A DNA stretch of 64,000 bases, taken from the NCBI GenBank assembly GCA_016458225.1, contig JAEMGR010000006.1, positions 1 to 64,000 of the forward strand, read 5' to 3'. This stretch comes from Myxococcaceae bacterium JPH2 (GTDB taxonomy: Bacteria > Myxococcota > Myxococcia > Myxococcales > Myxococcaceae). The notes beneath the pieces were generated by a model. The model was given only the letters and a program-made list of their open reading frames with translations. It had not been told where the DNA came from and did no database searches. The position numbers and the translations under genes are program-made. Shown one piece after another: positions 57,894 to 64,000 of the stretch; within the stretch, counting starts at the first letter, position 1; each line of letters begins with the position of its first letter.

Positions 57894-58799
57894 ATGCGGA
57901 ACCGGTTCACGCGCTCGCTCCTCCTTTTCGTTTCCCTGTTCGCGGTGGGTTCGCGGGCGGCATCTCCCGCGGAGGGCGCCGTGTCCCCGGCTCCCGTGCT
58001 GCCGGCGGTCCCCGCACAGCCCTCGCCACGTCCTGCGCCCGCGCCCGGCGCCGAGCACACGGTGCTCCTGCTGGGCGACAGCCTCATCGCCACGGGCTTC
58101 GGAGACACCCTTCAAGCCGAGCTGGATGCGCATCCGAGCATCCGCTGCCGCCGCAAGGCGAAGTCCTCGACGGGCCTGTCGCGCCCGGACTTCTTCGACT
58201 GGATGGAGGCGGGCCGTCAGGAGGTGGAGCGGCACCAGCCGGAGGTCGTGGTCGTCATCCTGGGCGGCAATGACGGGCAGGCGCTGCGCGACAAGGAGGG
58301 AGGCTCGGCCATCTCCTGGGGGCAGACCGAGTGGGAGACGGCCTACCGTCAGCGGGTGCAGGACTTCCTGGGCGTCATCGCGGCGCCGGGCCGGAAGATC
58401 GTCTGGTTGGAGCTGCCTACGACGGGCCTGCGCCGCTTCGAGAAGAAGCTGGCGCTCATCCGAGGACTCCAGCGCGAAGTCATCACCGCGCGCGAGGACG
58501 CGGTGCACGTGGACACGCACCCGTTCTTCACCGACGCGCGAGGCCGAGCGCTGCAGGAGGCCCACGTGGAGGGCTTCCGCAAGCCCATGCGGTTGCGGAT
58601 GACGGACGGCGTCCACTTCACCGTCGCGGGCGGGCGCTACTTCGCGGACAAGGTCTATCCCGAGGTGCTCGGCGTGCTCGGCCTCGAGCCCGCGCCGCGA
58701 CACGCCATCGCGCCCGCGCATGGCGCGGCACACAGCACCAGTGGACACGCAGCAACCCCGGCAGCGCACACCGCGGAGCCCGTGGTCGCCACGCCCTGA
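57894..58799 (+). CDS. Secreted SGNH/GDSL hydrolase (DUF459-like)
   Basis: A 301-residue protein with a signal peptide and a Pro/Ala spacer. The SGNH fold follows: LLGDSLIATGF (block I with Ser), VILGGNDGQ (block III Asn), and TDGVHFTVAGG (block V with Asp/His). The ILGGNDGQ and FYDWME-like elements (FFDWMEAG) fit the DUF459 family linked to envelope or peptidoglycan modification. C-terminal Ala/His/Thr-rich tail. Probably acts in the periplasm or outside; the substrate, likely an acylated sugar or cell-wall ester, is not shown. Confidence 0.88.
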   Translation: MRNRFTRSLLLFVSLFAVGSRAASPAEGAVSPAPVLPAVPAQPSPRPAPAPGAEHTVLLLGDSLIATGFGDTLQAELDAHPSIRCRRKAKSSTGLSRPDFFDWMEAGRQEVERHQPEVVVVILGGNDGQALRDKEGGSAISWGQTEWETAYRQRVQDFLGVIAAPGRKIVWLELPTTGLRRFEKKLALIRGLQREVITAREDAVHVDTHPFFTDARGRALQEAHVEGFRKPMRLRMTDGVHFTVAGGRYFADKVYPEVLGVLGLEPAPRHAIAPAHGAAHSTSGHAATPAAHTAEPVVATP

Positions 58800-58836
58800 G
58801 CGACGCCTCAGGGCGGCCTGTCCACAGCCACGCCAC

Positions 58837-59697
58837 TCACCGGATGCCTGGGGCTCGCGGCTCGGGTTCGCGCTGCCTTTGGAGGACTCTGCGCACGGCG
58901 CGCAGGAGCAGCTCCTCGTCGCGCGGATTGGCGAGGAAGCCGCGGGCCCCGAGACGCAGCGCGCGCTCGAAGCCCTCGTCGTCCGAGGTGCCGTGGACGA
59001 TGAGCCCGCCCGCGATGCGGACCTCTCCCGCGAGCAGCCCCTCCATGGCCTGGATGGGCGCGATGACGATGTCGCCGACGCGCGTGTGCAGCACCTCCAA
59101 CGGCGTCGCGGTCCGTGACGGAATCCGGTGTCGCGCCAGTGCCCGGGAGATCAGCACCGCCGTCACGGGCGGCCAGCCGTAGAGCAGGAGCGGAGTCTCG
59201 GGGGCTGGAGGGTGCTCGGGGGGCGGGGTGTGTTCCTCGGGCTCGTGGATGCCGTACATCGTGCCCAGGGCGCGGGTCAGGGCGCTGTCCGCGGCGAGGT
59301 GCGGCTCGACGCGCGCCTTGCCGGAGATGGCACGCACATCGTCCACGGCTTCCAGCGATACAGGCGCGGGCAGGGCGAGATGGAGCACCTCGCGCTCGTC
59401 GCGCTGCTCGATGCGCAAGGGAATGACTCGGTACTGCCGCGCGATGCGGGCCGGGACGAGCGAGGTGAGGGCTCGGTCCAAGGGCTCGTGATCCAGGTCC
59501 ACCGAGTCCACGCCTGCTTGAGCGGCAAGGCCTCGCAGGACGTCCGCCTCCGTGCACACGCCTTCCCGCACCAGCGCCCGGCCAAGCGGGACGTGCACCT
59601 CGTGGTGATGCACCAACCCGAGCCGGAGCTGGGCCCTATCGACCACGCCCATCTCCAGGAGGATCTCTCCCAGGGGCCGCTTGGCTCCCATCTCCAT
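58837..59697 (-). CDS. MshEN (type II/IV ATPase N-terminal) domain with pseudo-receiver
   Basis: 286 residues. The first 150 match the MshEN/GspE-PilB N-terminal domain (GEILLEMGVVDRAQLRLGL, LGRALVREGVCTEADVLRGLAAQAG), known in some relatives as a c-di-GMP binding module. A Pro-rich linker follows. The last 120 residues have the pattern of a receiver domain (LLYGWPPVTAVLISRALA, VGDIVIAPIQAMEGLLAG, RALRLGARGFLANPRDEELL) but lack the phospho-acceptor Asp (IVIAPIQ). It is cytoplasmic and has no ATPase part. Probably a signalling adaptor for pilus, secretion or motility, by analogy only. ATG at 59697 or a second at 59691. Confidence 0.82.
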   Translation of the reverse strand: MEMGAKRPLGEILLEMGVVDRAQLRLGLVHHHEVHVPLGRALVREGVCTEADVLRGLAAQAGVDSVDLDHEPLDRALTSLVPARIARQYRVIPLRIEQRDEREVLHLALPAPVSLEAVDDVRAISGKARVEPHLAADSALTRALGTMYGIHEPEEHTPPPEHPPAPETPLLLYGWPPVTAVLISRALARHRIPSRTATPLEVLHTRVGDIVIAPIQAMEGLLAGEVRIAGGLIVHGTSDDEGFERALRLGARGFLANPRDEELLLRAVRRVLQRQREPEPRAPGIR

Positions 59698-59959
59698 GAC
59701 CCTTGAGTCTGGCAACGGTCGGCCCGCGCGACGACGGGCGGGCAGGGGAGCCACCGCCCTGTCCGTCTCCACGCGGGGAGGCATCGGCTGGGCTTGGTGC
59801 GTATCGACGCGGGTGCCCGCGCTCCCGGGAGGCCCAGGCCGTACGCCCGCGTGTTGGCGCTCGAATCGCGCTGACTCCTCTCACGCGGCTTCGGGTTCGC
59901 GGCGTGAATCGAGTGGGTCTCGGCTACGCTGGCGTGCTCCTTCTCGCCGGGCTCCTCCG

Positions 59960-60889
59960 ATGACGACCTCTGCTCGCGCTGTCCTGCCTCGCCTCGTCGC
60001 GCTCTGCCTGGCCTTGGGCGGGTTGGGTGCTCCGGCGATCCTGGGATGGCAGGGGTGGCGCACCGCTCAAGGCATGCTCCACCCAGCACGAGTGCCCGTG
60101 GTCCATCCAGGTGCCACGGGTGCGTTGGAGGGCATGGAGAATGTGTCCTTCCAGGGACCGGAGGGCCAGGTCCTCCGAGGCTGGTACGTGCCCTCGCGTG
60201 ACGGATCCGCGGTGGTGCTGGTGCACGGCTTCGCGGCCAACCGGACCCAGCTCCTCTTCGAGGCGCGCGCGCTCGCGGAGTCTGGCCATGGCGTCCTGCT
60301 CTTCGACCTGCGTGCCCAGGGCGAGAGCGACGGTGACGCTGTCACCTGGGGCGACCGTGAGCGAGGAGATGTCCGGGCCGCGCTGGCGTTCGTCGCTTCG
60401 CGTTCCGACGTGGATGCCTCACGTCTGGGATTGCTGGGGTTCTCGATGGGCGGCACCACCGCGCTCCTGGTGGCGCAGGAAGAATCCCGTGTGCGCGCCG
60501 TGGCGGCGGTGGGCGCCTTCCCCGTGCTGGAGGCCGACGTGCACTCCTGCTACGGCGGGCGCCTGGGGCGGCTCAACTCGCTGCCGGTCGTGTGGAGCCT
60601 GCGCCGCGCGGGCGTGGCGGTGGACGCGGTGCGACCGTTGGATGGGATGGCTCGGCTGGAGGGGCGCGCGCTGTTGCTCATCAACGGCGACACGGATCCG
60701 GATGGGCCCACCAAGCTGGACGGCAGCCTCTATCGCGCCGCGCGTGAGCCGAGGACGCTGTGGCGCGTCCCCGGCGCGACTCATGGCGAATACGCGCGCG
60801 TGGATCCAACGGGCTACGCACACCAGCTCCGCGCGTTCTTCGCCGCGGCGCTGGCGCCCTATCCGCGCGCGGAGAACAGCGAGCCGTAG
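59960..60889 (+). CDS. Membrane-anchored alpha/beta hydrolase
   Basis: 309 residues with one N-terminal hydrophobic segment (signal anchor or signal peptide). Hydrolase motifs are VVLVHGFAANRTQL (oxyanion), GFSMGGTTAL (nucleophile elbow, Ser), INGDTDPDGP (acid) and ATHGEYAR (His). Resembles the dienelactone hydrolase/YqiA-type serine hydrolases of unknown substrate. The ATG at 59960 follows a weak site. The gene end overlaps the convergent ArsC-like gene by 31 bases. Confidence 0.86.
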   Translation: MTTSARAVLPRLVALCLALGGLGAPAILGWQGWRTAQGMLHPARVPVVHPGATGALEGMENVSFQGPEGQVLRGWYVPSRDGSAVVLVHGFAANRTQLLFEARALAESGHGVLLFDLRAQGESDGDAVTWGDRERGDVRAALAFVASRSDVDASRLGLLGFSMGGTTALLVAQEESRVRAVAAVGAFPVLEADVHSCYGGRLGRLNSLPVVWSLRRAGVAVDAVRPLDGMARLEGRALLLINGDTDPDGPTKLDGSLYRAAREPRTLWRVPGATHGEYARVDPTGYAHQLRAFFAAALAPYPRAENSEP

Positions 60890-61227
60890 GCCTCGGGCTG
60901 AAAGCCCACGAGGACCCGGTCCGCCGTGACGAGCACGGGCCGCTTCACCAGCTTGCCATCCTGCGTGAGCCACTCGCGGAGCGTCGCCTCCGAGGCGGCG
61001 TCCACCGCGGCCTTGCCGATGGCCCGGTAGCTCTGCCCGCTGGTGTTGAGCCACTTGCGGACGGGGAGGCCGCTGCGGGCGATCCACGCTGGAAGCTCGG
61101 CGGCGGTGGGAGGGGACTCGACGATGGGGCGAACCGTGTAGGTCACCCCTTGGGCATCCAGCCACTTGCGAGCCTTGCGGCAGGTATCGCAGCCCGAATA
61201 CTCGAGCAACAGGACGTCTTTGGCCAT
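60859..61227 (-). CDS. ArsC/Spx/YffB-family protein
   Basis: A 122-residue thioredoxin-like protein: YSGCDTCRKARKWL with CxxC near the N terminus, VRPIVESPPTAAEL, and LVKRPVLVTADRVLVGF. This is the arsenate reductase/Spx fold group. The CxxC fits YffB-like glutathione or thioredoxin-linked reductases; arsenate reduction itself is not shown. It overlaps the convergent hydrolase gene by 31 bases. Confidence 0.9.
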   Translation of the reverse strand: MAKDVLLLEYSGCDTCRKARKWLDAQGVTYTVRPIVESPPTAAELPAWIARSGLPVRKWLNTSGQSYRAIGKAAVDAASEATLREWLTQDGKLVKRPVLVTADRVLVGFQPEAYGSLFSARG

Positions 61228-61285
61228 GCGCGGCTTCTACCAGAGGCCCATCCAGCAGGTGGGCACCTATGTATGCTCGCGCCCC

Positions 61286-62596
61286 ATGAGACCCCTTCTC
61301 CTCGTCTTGGGCCTGGCGCTCTCCGCGTGCGCGACGCGCACCCTGCCCGCGCCGGTGACTTCGACGGCCGCGAACACCTCGGGGACTCCCGAGTCGCTGG
61401 TGGATGAGGCCTGGGGTGTCCTCCTGCGCGAGTTCATGAACCCCGAGGCCGTGAAGCGCGGCGAGGACGTGCGCCTCGCGGGGACGCCGCCCGCGACGCA
61501 GAGCGAGGCCTGGGCGCGCATCCGCGCCCTCACCACCGTGCTGAACGAGCCCGCCACGCGGCTGCTGGAGCCCGAGCAGCGCGCGGGACTGGAGCGCGAG
61601 CTGACGGGAGCGGCGGGGGTCGGCGTGGGCCTGCCGGAGCTGCTGTGCCTGGATGTCGACTCGCGCTCGCGCACGCTCATGGTGGTGACGCCGCTGCGAG
61701 ACTCACCCGCCTCGCGAGCGGGGATTCATCCCGGGGACATCGTGGAGTCCATCGACGGGAGACCCGCGCGGGGCATGCGGTTGGAGGTGGCGGGCTCGCT
61801 CCTACGAGGCGTCGCGGGCACGCCCGTCTCGTTGGAGATTCGTCACGGCACGCAGGTTCGCACGGTGACGTTGGTGCGCGAGCAGCGCGGCACCTGGCTG
61901 CGTCCGGTGCAGTGGCGCATCCTGCGAGAAGGCGGGCGAGCCGTGGGGTACCTGCGGGTGGAGATGTTCTCCTCCGGGACGGCCGACGAAGTGCGCGCGG
62001 CGCTCGCGGCGCTGCGCCAAGAGGGAGCCGATCGGCTCATGCTCGACCTGCGGCACAATCCAGGGGGCCGGGTGGACGAGGTGCTCCGGGTCGCGGGGCT
62101 CTTTCTCGGCCCCATCGAGGCGGGCCGGCGCGTGAGTCGTGCCCAAGGTGACGCGCCGCTCACGGGTCCCGCCGCGAGTCGCTCGCCTGGCGCGGGCAAG
62201 GCGGACAGCGACGGAGCGCAGGCGGGCCGTTCCTCGGAAGGTGTCCCGGTCCTGGCCGAGGGCCCGCGCGAGGTGGACTGGCCGCTCGTGGTGCTCGTGG
62301 ATGGAGGAACGGCGAGCGCGGCGGAGCTGTTGGCGGGCGCGCTGCAAGCGCATGGGCGAGCGGTGTTGGTGGGCCGACGCTCGCATGGCAAGGGGTTGGT
62401 GCACGGGCTGTTTCCCCTCGTGGACGGCTCGGCGTTGATGGTGTCGCTGGGCACGCTGCGGACGCCGCGAGGACGCGAGCTTCAGGACGAGCCCCTGGTG
62501 CCTGAAGTGGTCGTCCCTTGGGAGGGGCCGCTGGATGCCGTCCCGAGCGTGGATGATCCGCAGTACATGCGAGCGCTCCAACTCCTGACTCGGTGA
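61286..62596 (+). CDS. S41-family C-terminal processing protease, lipoprotein
   Basis: A 436-residue lipoprotein (lipobox LALSACA) with a helical N-terminal part. A PDZ domain follows (PLRDSPASRAGIHPGDIVESIDG), then the S41 core: GYLRVEMFSSGTADEVR, LRHNPGGRVDEV, catalytic Ser in GGTASAAELLAGAL and Lys in RSHGKGLV. CtpA-type tail-specific protease facing the periplasm. An inserted stretch near 62,150-62,260 (Ala/Gly/Ser-rich) is longer than usual. Immediate neighbours do not reveal the target. Confidence 0.92.
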   Translation: MRPLLLVLGLALSACATRTLPAPVTSTAANTSGTPESLVDEAWGVLLREFMNPEAVKRGEDVRLAGTPPATQSEAWARIRALTTVLNEPATRLLEPEQRAGLERELTGAAGVGVGLPELLCLDVDSRSRTLMVVTPLRDSPASRAGIHPGDIVESIDGRPARGMRLEVAGSLLRGVAGTPVSLEIRHGTQVRTVTLVREQRGTWLRPVQWRILREGGRAVGYLRVEMFSSGTADEVRAALAALRQEGADRLMLDLRHNPGGRVDEVLRVAGLFLGPIEAGRRVSRAQGDAPLTGPAASRSPGAGKADSDGAQAGRSSEGVPVLAEGPREVDWPLVVLVDGGTASAAELLAGALQAHGRAVLVGRRSHGKGLVHGLFPLVDGSALMVSLGTLRTPRGRELQDEPLVPEVVVPWEGPLDAVPSVDDPQYMRALQLLTR

Positions 62597-62707
62597 GTCC
62601 GCGGGGTGGGGCGGGCTGGATGGTGGTGGGGCGGTCGGGCAGTCGGGCGTCCGCTGCTGCGCTGGGGGGCGGCAGGGCGCATCGTTTCCAGAGCGGAAGG
62701 GAGCACG

Positions 62708-63790
62708 ATGGAAGGCACCCGCCAGGACGAGGTTTCCGAGCAGGATGAGGCATGGGACGGCCCCCTCGTGCGCCGTCGTCGATGGTGGTGGGTCCCTGGC
62801 GCGGTGCTGCTGGTGGCCTTCCTCGCGTTCGTGTTCTCGCGGCACTCGGAGGAGCAGCAGTTCCTTCGCCTGCTGCGCGCGGCCCGGCCCGTCTGGCTCC
62901 TCGTCGCGTTGGGGCTGCAATTGGCGACCTACCTGTGCGTGGCCGGCATCTGGCACATCGTGCTGGGGCGGACGGGCGTGCGCGTCTCGGTGTGGTCGCT
63001 GTCGCGCCTGTCGGTGATGAAGCTGGCGTTCGATCAGGTCATCCCCACGGCGGGCATCGGCGGCACGCTGGTCGTGGCGCGCGGGCTGCGGCGCGAGGGG
63101 GCGGCGCCCGGGGTCGCGGCCGGCGCGGTGCTGCTGACGGTGCTGTGCTTCTACGCCGCACAGGCCCTGGGGGTCGGCGCGAGCATCGTCTTCCTGTGGG
63201 CGCGCTCGGAGCTGAGCCCGCTGGTGCAGATGCTGGTGACGGCCTTCGGCGCGCTGGCCATCGTCGTCCCGGTGCTGATTCTGGGGCTGTCGCGGCGGCG
63301 CAACTGGAAGCCGGGCCGCTGGCTGCGCCGCGTCCCCGGGCTCGAGGCGCTGGTGAAGGCCCTGGCCGAAGTCCCGCCCGGTCTGCTGGGCAGCCCGAGC
63401 CTCCTCGTGCGCGGCATCGCGCTGCAGCTCTCCGTCTACGTGCTGGACGCGGCCACCCTGGGCGCGATGTTGCGCGCGCTCGGGCAGCAGGAGGTGCCGC
63501 CGAGCACGGTGTTCGTCAGCTTCATGGTGGCGTCGATGGCGGAGACGGTCTCCATCATTCCCGGCGGCGTGGGCACCTACGAGGCGGTGTCCGTGGGGAT
63601 GCTGAACTTCATGGGCGTGCCCGTGGAGGTCTCGCTCGCGGGCACCTTGCTCCTGCGGGGCTTCACGCTGTGGCTGCCGATGGTGCCGGGGCTCTACCTG
63701 CTGCGGCGCACGTTCACGACGCACCCTCCGGAGATGCGCACGCCCACCGAGGCCGGGTCCCCGCCGGGCATGGAGAAGCAACCGGACTGA
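62708..63790 (+). CDS. UPF0104/LPG flippase-like membrane protein
   Basis: A 360-residue integral membrane protein with about eight hydrophobic segments. It resembles the membrane part of lysylphosphatidylglycerol synthases (UPF0104), with FDQVIPTAGIGGTLVVARGL, AQALGVGAS and SIIPGGVGTYEAVSVGML. There is no cytosolic transferase domain. Such stand-alone domains may move lipids across the bilayer, but the substrate is unproven. An acidic N-terminal stretch precedes the first segment. ATG at 62708; longer upstream frame rejected. Confidence 0.87.
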   Translation: MEGTRQDEVSEQDEAWDGPLVRRRRWWWVPGAVLLVAFLAFVFSRHSEEQQFLRLLRAARPVWLLVALGLQLATYLCVAGIWHIVLGRTGVRVSVWSLSRLSVMKLAFDQVIPTAGIGGTLVVARGLRREGAAPGVAAGAVLLTVLCFYAAQALGVGASIVFLWARSELSPLVQMLVTAFGALAIVVPVLILGLSRRRNWKPGRWLRRVPGLEALVKALAEVPPGLLGSPSLLVRGIALQLSVYVLDAATLGAMLRALGQQEVPPSTVFVSFMVASMAETVSIIPGGVGTYEAVSVGMLNFMGVPVEVSLAGTLLLRGFTLWLPMVPGLYLLRRTFTTHPPEMRTPTEAGSPPGMEKQPD

Positions 63791-63803
63791 GGAGGGCAGG
63801 GGC

Positions 63804-64000
63804 GTGAAGCGGCGCGAGACACGCGCGAGGACCGAGGGTCCACCTCCCTGGAGTGGAACGGAGGCGGCGCTGCTGACGCGACTGGGCAGCGCGCCGGTGG
63901 GGCTGAGCGAGCCGGAGGCCCAGGCGCGCTTGGCGCGGCTCGGCCCGAATCGAGCAGAGCCCCATCGCCGGTCGCTCGCCTGGGACATCCTCGCGCGCTT
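63804..64000 (+). CDS. P-type cation-transporting ATPase, N-terminal fragment at window edge
   Basis: 65 complete codons visible. The sequence matches the cation-ATPase N-terminal domain (ALLTRLGSAPVGLSEPEAQARL, LGPNRAEP, then the start of the next helix RSLAWDILARF). GTG at 63804 with GGAGG 8 bases upstream is the likely start. The rest lies beyond the window, so ion and class are not known. Confidence 0.75.
   Translation, partial: MKRRETRARTEGPPPWSGTEAALLTRLGSAPVGLSEPEAQARLARLGPNRAEPHRRSLAWDILAR

Overview
This window is very GC-rich DNA (around 70% by eye) with dense, often overlapping genes, many lipoproteins, large NRPS genes, a UPF1/UvrD-type helicase fusion, ECF sigma/anti-sigma pairs and secreted proteins with no obvious relatives. 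That combination points to a myxobacterium (Myxococcota, probably Myxococcaceae or Archangiaceae). The genus cannot be fixed from the sequence alone.

Bases 1 to about 23,030 are a biosynthetic gene cluster with two arms that diverge from 13,152-13,347. The left arm (minus strand) reads: AMP-dependent acyl ligase, a C-A-PCP-TE NRPS module, a free-standing PCP, then a C-A-PCP-C-A-PCP-C... NRPS that runs off the left edge. The right arm (plus strand) is ten tightly packed or overlapping genes: split transketolase (two subunits), a LysW-type amino-group carrier protein (AmCP) ending in EDWGE, a LysX-type ligase, a LysY/ArgC-type reductase, an HK97-fold shell protein (family 3 encapsulin-like), a PAPS-type sulfotransferase, an atypical SDR, a LysZ-type kinase and a LysK-type M20 hydrolase. 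A convergent MFS exporter follows. By analogy with the Streptomyces vazabitide/ficellomycin AmCP route, glutamate would be loaded on the carrier, phosphorylated, reduced to the semialdehyde, extended by two carbons by transketolase, sulfated, released and built into a peptide by the NRPS. The shell protein suggests that some steps are enclosed in a protein nanocompartment. No aminotransferase or aziridine-forming enzyme is visible here.

Bases 23,000-36,700 hold envelope and secreted proteins: a HEAT-repeat anchored protein, a secreted protein of unknown family, and a minus-strand block of three Hint (hedgehog/intein-like) secreted paralogs, two anchored helical paralogs, a subtilisin-like protease and an SBBP-propeller lipoprotein. 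A ChaN-type lipoprotein and a small charged protein follow.

Bases 36,700-48,900 carry a YgiQ-type radical SAM protein, a CARDB/HYR-like lipoprotein, a 1,244-residue protein with two complete SF1 helicase modules, and a probable operon of a region-2-only sigma-like protein, an ECF sigma factor, an anti-sigma factor fused through a membrane segment and TPR-like repeats to a CHAT caspase-like domain, and a small lipoprotein.

Bases 49,100-64,000 are mostly ordinary housekeeping and envelope genes: AlaX-type tRNA editing, a DsbA-like protein, a P450, a histidine kinase/response regulator pair, an amino-acid ABC transporter with fused binding protein and permease, hydrolases, an MshEN plus pseudo-receiver protein, an ArsC-like protein, an S41 protease, a UPF0104 membrane protein, and the start of a P-type cation ATPase cut by the right edge.
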